This document shows positions 1-7,262 of a stretch of DNA of 64,000 nucleotides, piece by piece. This DNA comes from Actinopolyspora saharensis (GTDB lineage Bacteria; Actinomycetota; Actinomycetes; Mycobacteriales; Pseudonocardiaceae). Location of the stretch: the NCBI RefSeq assembly GCF_900100925.1, contig NZ_FNKO01000002.1:868001-932000 (forward strand), given 5' to 3'. How positions within the stretch are numbered: the stretch's first letter is position 1; the number at the start of each line of letters is the position of its first letter. The notes below the pieces were generated by a model. That model ran no database searches and was not told the DNA's origin. It saw only the letters and a program-made list of their open reading frames with translations. The position numbers and the translations under genes are program-made.

Positions 1-598
1 CGTTGAGCAGCACGTCGATGCGCGATTCGATCGCGGACTGCTCGTCTTCCGGGGTGGTCGTTTCGAATCGCGTACTCATCAGCAGCCCGAGCAACATCCG
101 GGCGACGTCGCCGGGCGACTTGCGGAACCTGTGCTCGTCCCGGGCCACCAGTTCCGCGCAGGCGTCGATCAAGTCCCGGACGAACTGGGGCCCGCCCTCG
201 GTGCGGTGCTGTTCGGCTTTCTGGTGCCGGTGCACGTCGTACTCCGAATCGGAGAGATTGTGCACGAGCTTGCCCAGACGGTGGAAGTGGTCCAACACGA
301 TCGAGGAAGCCCGGCTCAGCCGATCGGCCAAGTCGTGCTCCGGTGGGATCGACCTGATGCGCGCGCACGCCTCGTCGGTGCGGAAGGCCTCGGAGACGCA
401 GGCTTGCAGCAGCTCGTTCTTGTCCGTGAAAACCCGGAAGATCGTTCCTTCCGCGACCTCGGCGGCCCGCGCGATCGAGCGGGTCGTGATGTTGGGCCCC
501 TGCTCGACCAGCAGCGGCAGCGTGGCCCGAACGATCTCCTCCCGACGTCGTTCCGAACTCATCGCGGGCGCCCTGCGCCGAGAACGATCCGTGCTCAC
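1..598 (-). CDS. TetR-family transcriptional regulator (3' end outside window)
   Basis: DNA-binding repressor. The minus strand reads from GTG at 598 as MSTDRSRRRAPAMSSERRRE, then a TetR helix-turn-helix (about residues 18-62) containing TTRSIARAAEVAEGTIFRVF and a DKNELLQACV segment, followed by a helical ligand-binding domain. ATG at residue 13 is an alternative start. The reading frame is open to base 1, so the C-terminus is missing. An inverted repeat lies 14 bases upstream of the start, which suggests autoregulation. It follows the YhgE-like membrane protein gene on the same strand, so it may control that gene. The effector ligand cannot be inferred. Confidence 0.85.
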   Translation of the reverse strand, partial: MSTDRSRRRAPAMSSERRREEIVRATLPLLVEQGPNITTRSIARAAEVAEGTIFRVFTDKNELLQACVSEAFRTDEACARIRSIPPEHDLADRLSRASSIVLDHFHRLGKLVHNLSDSEYDVHRHQKAEQHRTEGGPQFVRDLIDACAELVARDEHRFRKSPGDVARMLLGLLMSTRFETTTPEDEQSAIESRIDVLLN

Positions 599-611
599 GC
601 GAGCAGTCTAC

Positions 612-629
612 TGAGTGAGCACTCACTCA
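612..629. promoter_or_regulatory. Probable TetR operator
   Basis: Inverted repeat with arms TGAGTGAG and CTCACTCA separated by two bases. It lies directly upstream of the partial tetR gene and between it and the membrane protein gene. Size and symmetry fit a TetR dimer site; autoregulation is inferred from position. Confidence 0.6.
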
Positions 630-749
630 TCAAGGCGCTCCGGGTGTGCGCACGACCACTTCCACAGCTCCTCCGTGGCACAGCGCCCCGAGGGGCTGCC
701 CTCCTGCTTCCGCGCCACCCGGCCCGGACCCTGCCGCGCGCACCGGCGG

Positions 750-2129
750 TCAGCCCCGGCCCGCCATCGACACGTCCACCCGGTTCGGCCGCACGCTGCG
801 GCTGCCCTCCTCGGGATCGAGCAGGAAGTCGCAGCGCTCCACCCGGCCGGAGCGGGCGGCCAACCGGTCGACGGCGGGCTGCAGTCCCGAGGCCGAGGCG
901 ACCACCGTGACCGGCTCCTCCGGCAGCTCCTCCACCTTGTAGCTCCCGTCGGGCGAGGTCAGCATCCGCGCCAGCTGCACCCCGCGCCCGTCCGTGACGG
1001 TCACGCTCGCCCCCGGCACGGCTGCTCCGGAGGCGTCGGTGACCGACCCGGCCAGCGTCCGGTGCCGCACCGGTTCCGGAGGCTCCACCGCGGGGTCGAC
1101 GACCACATCGCTGTCGTCCACGTGCTCGTAACCGCCAGCGGTGTCCGCAGTGGACCCCGCGGCCGCACCGGACCGCGACCTGCGTCGCACGAGCAGCTGG
1201 TTGAACACCACCAGCGCCACGCCGAGCAGCACCCAGGCACACAGCCCGAGAATGGCGCCGAGCGCTCCGGTCCCCTCGAAGTAGAGGATTCCGCGCATCG
1301 CGTGCACGGCCTGCCCGAGCGGCATGACCAGGTGCAACGACTGGAAGAAGCCGGGGACCAGATCCTTCGGGATCGCCCCGCTGCTGGAGGGCAGGCTCAG
1401 CAGGACGAACAGCCCCACGGCCACACCGGGGACGAACTGCTTGACGAACGGGATCAGGCCGAACGTCGTCCAGGCCACGGCCTGGGTGAGCAGGAAGCCG
1501 ACCAGCAGGAGGAGCGGATCGTTGTAGATGACATCCAGCGACAGGGCCGCCCCGTAGACGATCAGCGTCCCCAGCAGGCCGACGCCGACCAGTGAGCCCA
1601 GCTTCTGCCTGGTGGTCAACTCCGCCCGCAGCAGCATCATCACCGCTATGTAAGGCGGGATGTTTATCGCCATCAGGCAGTAGAACAGGCCGGTCCCCAT
1701 GACGTCACCGGGAGCGGTGGGCACGATGTCGGTGGTGGTCAGCTGTTGACCGGACTGCTGCGCGACCGGGGTGAAGACCTGGCGCAGCATCTGCACGCTC
1801 GCCTTGCCGTTGGCCGAGGCGTAGAACAGCTCGCCGTTGGCCGGGTCGTAGGCGGCGGTCGCCTCCCTGTCGTCGATCGACTGCTTCGCCGCCTGCACGT
1901 CCGGAACCGCCGTCACGTCGAAGCCGTCGGGCACGGACCTGTTCAGCGCGGTGTCCAGCCGCTCCGCGCTCTGCTCACCGACCACGGCCACTGGCATATC
2001 CCGCGGCTGGGGGGCGTGGAACGGCAGCAGGTAGCAGACCATGAACCCGACGATGAAGAACATCGGGAACCACAGAGTCGAGACGAGCTTTCGAGCCAAC
2101 TGCTTCGGCTGCTCTTCGGACACCAACAC
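750..2129 (-). CDS. YhgE/ABC-2-like membrane protein with C-terminal carboxypeptidase-regulatory-like domain
   Basis: 459 residues. One membrane segment near residues 15-35 is followed by an extracytoplasmic region, then about five further segments (residues about 150-330). This is the layout of YhgE/Pip and ABC-2 permease-like proteins that often sit beside TetR regulators. After the last helix and a basic RRRSR stop-transfer there is an acidic linker, then a Gly/Val-rich beta domain (about 360-430) with ASGAAVPGASVTVTDGRG and PDGSYKVEELPEEPVTV. That is the pattern of CarboxypepD_reg/CNA-B-like folds, normally found outside the cell. Start ATG at 2129 gives a clean N-terminus. It is divergent from the TetR gene at 2381. 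Substrate is unknown; no ATPase is adjacent. Confidence 0.7.
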   Translation of the reverse strand: MLVSEEQPKQLARKLVSTLWFPMFFIVGFMVCYLLPFHAPQPRDMPVAVVGEQSAERLDTALNRSVPDGFDVTAVPDVQAAKQSIDDREATAAYDPANGELFYASANGKASVQMLRQVFTPVAQQSGQQLTTTDIVPTAPGDVMGTGLFYCLMAINIPPYIAVMMLLRAELTTRQKLGSLVGVGLLGTLIVYGAALSLDVIYNDPLLLLVGFLLTQAVAWTTFGLIPFVKQFVPGVAVGLFVLLSLPSSSGAIPKDLVPGFFQSLHLVMPLGQAVHAMRGILYFEGTGALGAILGLCAWVLLGVALVVFNQLLVRRRSRSGAAAGSTADTAGGYEHVDDSDVVVDPAVEPPEPVRHRTLAGSVTDASGAAVPGASVTVTDGRGVQLARMLTSPDGSYKVEELPEEPVTVVASASGLQPAVDRLAARSGRVERCDFLLDPEEGSRSVRPNRVDVSMAGRG

Positions 2130-2236
2130 TCCTCACCACGAGCTCGGGAACCGATTCGCGATCAACCACGGACAGCGGGCCGCGGACTCGGGCGACCGCC
2201 TGCGCGACAGCGCGTCGAACGACGGGCACGATCGTA

Positions 2237-2276
2237 GCACTTTTTGTGCAGGGGCTGCAAAAATGCAATCATGCAC
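2237..2276. promoter_or_regulatory. Cluster of short inverted repeats in a divergent promoter region
   Basis: Between the divergent membrane-protein gene and the TetR gene. GCAC-TTTTT-GTGC (2237-2249) is followed by TGCAAAAATGCA and then ATGCA, with TGCA recurring at about 9-10 base steps. It is A/T-rich relative to its surroundings. A binding site for the TetR encoded at 2381 is plausible but inferred only from position. Confidence 0.35.
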
Positions 2277-2380
2277 ACTGTGGCGAGTGCCCGGTTTGTC
2301 CGCCGTCAAGAACCGCGACTAGGATGAACCCCCAGCTCAGCCGCCCAGTGGCCGCAGCCGCAGCGAGGGAGAGCCACACG

Positions 2381-3037
2381 ATGGCCAGACCAGCGCACAC
2401 AGCGCCGAGAACAACCGGAAACACGGCATCCACCGGCGCGGATGTGGGCACCGGCGGACTGCGCGAGCGCAAGAAACGCGCCACGCACCAGGCGCTGCAA
2501 CGAGCGGCCGTCAGCCTCTTCCGCGAGCACGGCCCGCACGCGGTCACGGTCGAGGACATCTGCGCCCACGCCGACGTCTCCCCCAGGACGTTCTTCAACT
2601 ACTTCACCTCGAAGGAGGAAGTGCTCGTCCCCTGGGACCAGGAGACGATCACCAACACACCGGAGCGCGTGCTCGCCCGCCCCGACACCGAGGAACCCCT
2701 GCGCACGGCGCAGGCCGTGCTCGGCGAGGCCATGAACACGGCCATGAGCGGCTCCACCTGGCGCGACCAGGCGGTGATCCTGCGCGAGAACCCCGAACTG
2801 ATCGAACGCGTGGTCACCGCGTTCCGCGCCATGGAGTCCTCCCTGGTCGAAGGCCTGGCCCGGAAGAGGAACGTCTCCTGCGAGGACCCCTACGTCCGCC
2901 TCGTGGGGGCCACCGCGATCACCGCATTGCGCGTCTCCGTGCAGGCCTGGCAGGAGTCCGAATCGGACTCGAGCCTGCACGAGTACTTGGATGAGGCGTT
3001 CGAGCAGCTGCATCGGGGACTCCGCCCGAACGATTAG
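2381..3037 (+). CDS. TetR-family transcriptional regulator
   Basis: 218 residues from ATG 2381, preceded by a GAGGGAGAG ribosome-binding sequence; an in-frame ATG at 2324 has no comparable site. The N-terminal helix-turn-helix (about residues 30-75) contains LRERKKRATHQALQRAAVSL, VTVEDICAHADVSPRTFFNY and FTSKEEVLVPW, the RTFFNYF variant typical of actinobacterial TetR/AcrR regulators. The C-terminal helical domain would bind an unidentified ligand. It is divergent from the YhgE-like membrane protein and may repress it through the repeats between them. Confidence 0.88.
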   Translation: MARPAHTAPRTTGNTASTGADVGTGGLRERKKRATHQALQRAAVSLFREHGPHAVTVEDICAHADVSPRTFFNYFTSKEEVLVPWDQETITNTPERVLARPDTEEPLRTAQAVLGEAMNTAMSGSTWRDQAVILRENPELIERVVTAFRAMESSLVEGLARKRNVSCEDPYVRLVGATAITALRVSVQAWQESESDSSLHEYLDEAFEQLHRGLRPND

Positions 3038-3172
3038 GAGTTTTCCGGGTTCGGTTGGCGTAGGTGGTTCCGTGGCGGAACCTCAGTCGGCGCCCGGCTG
3101 CGGGTGCCCCGACATCGAGTAGCCACTACGCCACGTCGGGGCCGTCCTCGCCGGGCACTCGACTGAGAACCC

Positions 3173-3385
3173 GCGGCGGTGCCGACTGCGCAGGCTCAGA
3201 GCACCTGCGTTGGAGCGGAGCTCTTGGTCGGGAGTTCCTGCCCGGGGTTTCCGGCGGCTCGGTTGGCTCGCGGCGGTGCTGGCTGCGCAGGCTCGTAAGC
3301 GCTCGCGTTGGAGCGGACCCCTTGGTCGGGAGTTCCTGCCCGGGGTCCCCAGGGGCTCGGTTGGCTCGCGGCGGTGCCGGCTGGT
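3173..3385. repeat. 97-98 base tandem repeat, about 2.2 copies
   Basis: The unit starts GCGGCGGTG and recurs at 3173, 3270 and 3368. It contains the shared blocks CTGCGCAGGCTC, CGTTGGAGCGGA, CTTGGTCGGGAGTTCCTGCC and GGCTCGGTTGGCTCG. Copies one and two are largely alike; the third breaks off after about 18 bases. It lies between convergently unrelated genes with no coding function visible. Confidence 0.8.
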
Positions 3386-3514
3386 CGGGTGGCGGTCCTG
3401 TTCACACCCCTGTGCTCCGGTAGGACTTTCCACAGTGGTGATCACCGAGAGTGATGCACGGCATACTGAACCGCCGAACGAACGAGCGAGTTCGGACGAC
3501 AAGCGCTACCCTCC

Positions 3515-3543
3515 TTGACAAGCAGGAATCCAAAACGCATACC
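3515..3543 (+). promoter_or_regulatory. Candidate sigma-70-type promoter
   Basis: A perfect -35 TTGACA at 3515-3520 is followed after 17 bases by CATACC, a weak -10. It would place the start of transcription about 85 bases before the GTG of the membrane glycosyltransferase. The -35 is convincing; the -10 is poor. Confidence 0.4.
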
Positions 3544-3632
3544 GCCGACCACACTCGAGTGAACAGCTGCGAAGCTAGGACTGCGTCCATTCCCGAGCGC
3601 CCCACTCTGTTTCGTCAAAGGGAGGAGTAGCG

Positions 3633-5177
3633 GTGGCGATCGCCGAAGCAGCACACGAAACGCAGCAAGAACACTCCGAGGAGGGAAACCCGCACGAGAA
3701 CAGCGCGCCCGACCGAAGAGCGCTGTTCACCACGGGAGGCGTGGGCGTACTGGCCGCCGCGCTGTTCCTGCTGATCCGCGGCGGACTGACCGACGACGCC
3801 TACATCACCATCGACTACGCCCGGAACCTCGCCTTCCACGGGCACTGGGGGATGATCGAGCAGGAGTTCGCCAACACCGCCACCTCCCCGCTGAACGTGC
3901 TGGTGCTGGCTGCCTTCACCTTCGTGCTGCGCCAGCCGGTCCTCGCGCTCGGCGTGGTGTTCGTGCTGGCGAACGCGGTGCTCGCCCACTCGCTGCACCG
4001 GACCGCCCGGCACAGCGGCTTACCGTGGTTCACGGGCCTGCTGGGGAGCCTGCTCGTGCTGCTCAACCCGTTCCTGCTCTCCTCGGCGGGCCTGGAGATG
4101 ACGCTGGCCTCCGCACTGCTCGGCCTGCTGCTGCTCGGCGCCACGAGCCGCAACCGCGTGCTCTTCGGAGCCGCCGCGGGCCTGCTGGCGCTCACGAGGC
4201 TGGACCTGGGGGTCTTCGTCCTGGCACTGCTCATCGGCCGGCCGAGCCTGTGGCGCAAGTGGTGGCGATGGTTGCTGACGGGCTGCGCGGTCGCGCTGCC
4301 CTGGTTCGCCTTCAGCTGGTGGGCCTTCGGCTCGGCCGTGCCGGACACGCTCGTGATCAAGCAGCTCCAGGAGCACTGGGGCGACTGGGACTTCGGCAAC
4401 GGTCTGGAGCTGTACTACACGACGTACCCGGCGGCCACCGCGGCCGCGCTGAGCGCGGCCGCGCTCGGCGCCGTGGCTCTTCCCGCGTGGGTGATCACCC
4501 GCTCGCTGCGCCGTCCGGGAGCGCGCGACATCCACCCCTGGGCCCTGCTGGGAATCGGCGGAGCCGCGCACTTCTACGTCTACACCCTGCTCGGCGTACC
4601 GCCCTACCACTGGTACTACGTGCCGAGCATGATCGGACTGTCCGTGTTCGCGGCCGCTGTCGTCGGAGTGGTGGCCACCACGCTCAGCGTGCGGCGGAGC
4701 GCGCTTCCGCTGCTGGCCACGACGGTGGTCGTGGCCCTCGGCGCGGGTGTCGTCGTCAACCAGGCGCGCGTGGCGCTCGAAACCGGGCTCCCCTGGAAGC
4801 ACGCCTCCATCACGACGAACTGGGCCAAGCCCTCCGACTACGCGCGGATAGGTGAGCGGGTCGGTGACATCGTCGGGGACGGCACGGTGCGCAGTCCGGG
4901 CGAGATCGGCACCCTCGCCTACTTCTGCGAGTGCGCGGTGGTGGACGGGCTGGCCGACCGGGGCTACCTCGCCCCCGAGATCCGGAAGCGGATCGACGAA
5001 GCGGGGCCGGCGACCTCCGCCCTGCTGCGGGCCAACTACCGGAACTTCACCCCCACGGAGCCGCGCGAGGTGGACTACGAGCTGCACAGGATGATGGGGC
5101 CGGGGCCCGATCCGGCGTGGAACATCGACTCCCCGTGGACCGAACCCGCGCACCTCGTTCTCGAACCCGTGGAGTGA
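3633..5177 (+). CDS. GT-C-type integral membrane glycosyltransferase-like protein
   Basis: 514 residues; GTG start preceded by GGGAGGAG. After a polar N-terminus there are about ten hydrophobic segments between residues 30 and 375, then a soluble C-terminal region of about 130 residues. The first extracytoplasmic loop carries GGLTDDAYITIDYARN. A DD/DE pair in this position is the metal/polyprenyl-sugar site of GT-C enzymes such as arabinofuranosyl- and mannosyltransferases. The family transfers a sugar from a polyprenyl-phosphate donor on the outer membrane face to cell-wall or glycolipid acceptors. The acceptor here is unknown. It is monocistronic with a strong hairpin directly after it. Confidence 0.65.
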   Translation: MAIAEAAHETQQEHSEEGNPHENSAPDRRALFTTGGVGVLAAALFLLIRGGLTDDAYITIDYARNLAFHGHWGMIEQEFANTATSPLNVLVLAAFTFVLRQPVLALGVVFVLANAVLAHSLHRTARHSGLPWFTGLLGSLLVLLNPFLLSSAGLEMTLASALLGLLLLGATSRNRVLFGAAAGLLALTRLDLGVFVLALLIGRPSLWRKWWRWLLTGCAVALPWFAFSWWAFGSAVPDTLVIKQLQEHWGDWDFGNGLELYYTTYPAATAAALSAAALGAVALPAWVITRSLRRPGARDIHPWALLGIGGAAHFYVYTLLGVPPYHWYYVPSMIGLSVFAAAVVGVVATTLSVRRSALPLLATTVVVALGAGVVVNQARVALETGLPWKHASITTNWAKPSDYARIGERVGDIVGDGTVRSPGEIGTLAYFCECAVVDGLADRGYLAPEIRKRIDEAGPATSALLRANYRNFTPTEPREVDYELHRMMGPGPDPAWNIDSPWTEPAHLVLEPVE

Positions 5178-5193
5178 ACCGGCCCGAGCGCGT

Positions 5194-5233
5194 GGTGCCG
5201 CGTTTCCGCAGTGCCCGGCGGAAACGCGGCACC
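5194..5233. terminator. Bidirectional hairpin terminator
   Basis: A perfect 16-base-pair stem (left arm GGTGCCGCGTTTCCGC) with an 8-base loop. It lies between the convergent membrane glycosyltransferase and siderophore synthetase genes. No T-run, as is common in actinomycetes. Confidence 0.75.
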
Positions 5234-5258
5234 CTCGCGACCGGGAGGTGAGCGACCG

Positions 5259-7262
5259 TCACGTCCCGGTCCGGTGCAGCGGGTTGGGCTGACCCCGGTG
5301 GACGTCCTCCGCGGTGGAAAGCAGCCGCATGGTGGCCAGGGCCTTCTGCGGAAGCGTCGGCGCGAGCAGGGCCGCGAGGTCGGACCGCGCGTGCTCCCCG
5401 CCGCCGGTGGCCGCCACCCGCTCGGCCGTTTCGACCAGCACCGAGCGCACCACCTCCCACGACCGCGACCGGGCGATCCCGGGGGCCTCGCCCAGTGAGC
5501 GGACCACCTCGGCCAGGTTGACCTGCAGCGCGGAGTGGCCCAGCTTGGCGTGCAGCTGCTCCACGTGCTCCACCACCGTCGCTCGTGCGTGGCGCGCCGC
5601 GCTGTCCCACCCGGCCGCGCGCGTCCGATCGCGGTGCACCCGCATCCCGGCGAAGTCCCGCAGCAACAAGCGGACGGGTTCACCACCGCGCACGACCAGC
5701 AGGGTGTTCTGCATGTGCGCCTCCAGCGCCACTCCGTGGCGCGAGAGCAGCGGCAGGGTCGCCGAGAACAGCAGTTCTCCGTAGCTGCGCAGGAAGCGCT
5801 CACCGGCCGCGAGCGCGCTCGTGCCCGTGCGCGCGGCCAGCTCGTCGACCAGCTCGGCCAGCAGGGTCCCCTCGGCAGCCGGTGACAGCGCCCGCAGCGC
5901 CGAGACCGGAACGAGGTGCTCGGCCGCACCCAGCTGGTCGGCCGGGTCCTCCCGCAGCAGGGCGGAGAGTCCGCGCAGGCGAGCCGGTCCGCTCGCGGTT
6001 CCCTCCGGAGGGGCGAACGCGATCCCGGCCAGATCGGAGATCGTGCCCACCCTGCCCGCCGAGACCGGATCGCCGTCCAGCAGTTCCCGCAGCAGCGCGC
6101 TCGTGCCCGGGGCGTCCCGCGTGGTCTCCGGCGAGATCGTGCGCCGGGTGGATGTCAGCAGCACGTCCAGCGAGGTCTTGATCGTCAGCCGTCTCCCGTG
6201 CCTGCCGGGCAGAGCGGTGACCAGGGTGCGCACCGACAGGGTGGGTCTGCAGGGCAGCCGGGGCCCTGCGAGCGGAACCAGTTCCCCCGCGGCGAGCTCG
6301 CCCGCGTACTCCCGCGCGAGCACGTTGCGCCGCTGCCACGGGTGAACCGGGACGAGGACGTACTCCTCCGGAGTCCTGCCCAGCTCGTGCAGTTCCCGCA
6401 CCGCGCACGCCAGCAATCGGGGGAAGTGCTCCCCGAGCAGCTCACCGACCGAGCGTCGACGCGCGTCCCCGGTCGAGCACGCGAGCTTCCGGCCGAGGGC
6501 AACCAGCTCGATCTCGACGTGCGCACCGCCCTCCGGGGTGTAGGCCAGCGAGTCCGCGACGGAGAAGCCGCGGCGCACCTTGCCGCAGGGGTGGGTGCTG
6601 TGCCCCTCCCCGGTCAGCATGTCCAGGTCCAGGGCTACGTCGCTGCCCGGGCGTCCCGCGGCCTGCGCGCCCGGCGGGTTCGCTCCGCCCGAGTGCGCGG
6701 CCCGGGGCAGCGCACGCCTCCGCCGTTGCACCAGCACCCTGGACAGCGCCAGGTTGCACGCCGAGTCCGCGAGCTCCTCCCGCATCCGGTCCCAGCCCGC
6801 GCTCGGATCGGCTTCCCGCAGCACCTCGATCAGCCGTTCGGCGCGCTCCAGCGAGTCGAATTCGCCGTCCCGGCCCACCAGCACCGGAACCGACACCCGG
6901 CCGAGCCCGAATCCGGGCCCCTCCTCCCGCAGCGCCGCCACGGAACGGCCCCCCGAGAGCCGCACGATCGCCAGAGTTCCGGCACCGTCGGCGAACCTCC
7001 CCAGCAGCTCCTCCGGCAAGTCGTGCGCCTCACCCGGCCGCGGAGGCCACCGGAAAGTGGTCACACGTCCGCGCACCCCCGGTGCGTCCTCCCGCAGCAG
7101 CGCAGCGAGGAAACCGCGCGCAGTCTCCGCGCGGGCCGTCGGCAGGGCCCGCGACCAGCGGTGCGCCAGCTCCGCGTCCCGCCGACGCAGCTCCGCCAGC
7201 ACGGCCGCCTCGCGGGAGCTCAGCGTGCCGCTGCCCGCGCGCACCGCGGAGGGGCCGCTCAC
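5259..7262 (-). CDS. NRPS-independent siderophore synthetase, IucA/IucC family (second of pair)
   Basis: 667 residues, cytoplasmic. ATP-dependent condensation of a carboxylate with an amine or hydroxylamine to build a siderophore. Visible family motifs: GHSTHPCGKVRRGF (220-233, nucleotide-binding loop), EYVLVPVHPWQ, IKTSLDVLLTSTRRTISPET, and near the C-terminus ALEAHMQNTLLV and LLRDFAGMRVHRDR. The last part matches the FhuF-like domain of these enzymes. The start is the GTG overlapping the TGA of the upstream synthetase by four bases (GTGA, 7259-7262), which fits translational coupling; the open frame further upstream is out-of-frame shadow. No exporter, monooxygenase or decarboxylase is adjacent, so the substrate is not predictable. 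Confidence 0.9.
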   Translation of the reverse strand: MSGPSAVRAGSGTLSSREAAVLAELRRRDAELAHRWSRALPTARAETARGFLAALLREDAPGVRGRVTTFRWPPRPGEAHDLPEELLGRFADGAGTLAIVRLSGGRSVAALREEGPGFGLGRVSVPVLVGRDGEFDSLERAERLIEVLREADPSAGWDRMREELADSACNLALSRVLVQRRRRALPRAAHSGGANPPGAQAAGRPGSDVALDLDMLTGEGHSTHPCGKVRRGFSVADSLAYTPEGGAHVEIELVALGRKLACSTGDARRRSVGELLGEHFPRLLACAVRELHELGRTPEEYVLVPVHPWQRRNVLAREYAGELAAGELVPLAGPRLPCRPTLSVRTLVTALPGRHGRRLTIKTSLDVLLTSTRRTISPETTRDAPGTSALLRELLDGDPVSAGRVGTISDLAGIAFAPPEGTASGPARLRGLSALLREDPADQLGAAEHLVPVSALRALSPAAEGTLLAELVDELAARTGTSALAAGERFLRSYGELLFSATLPLLSRHGVALEAHMQNTLLVVRGGEPVRLLLRDFAGMRVHRDRTRAAGWDSAARHARATVVEHVEQLHAKLGHSALQVNLAEVVRSLGEAPGIARSRSWEVVRSVLVETAERVAATGGGEHARSDLAALLAPTLPQKALATMRLLSTAEDVHRGQPNPLHRTGT

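Larger units (their letters stand above)
3038..3632. other. 595-base gene-free stretch carrying tandem repeats and a promoter
   Basis: No frame here shows a recognisable protein or a credible ribosome-binding site. The stretch contains a 97-98 base tandem repeat (about 3173-3385) and a candidate promoter near 3515 for the following membrane protein gene. Confidence 0.6.
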
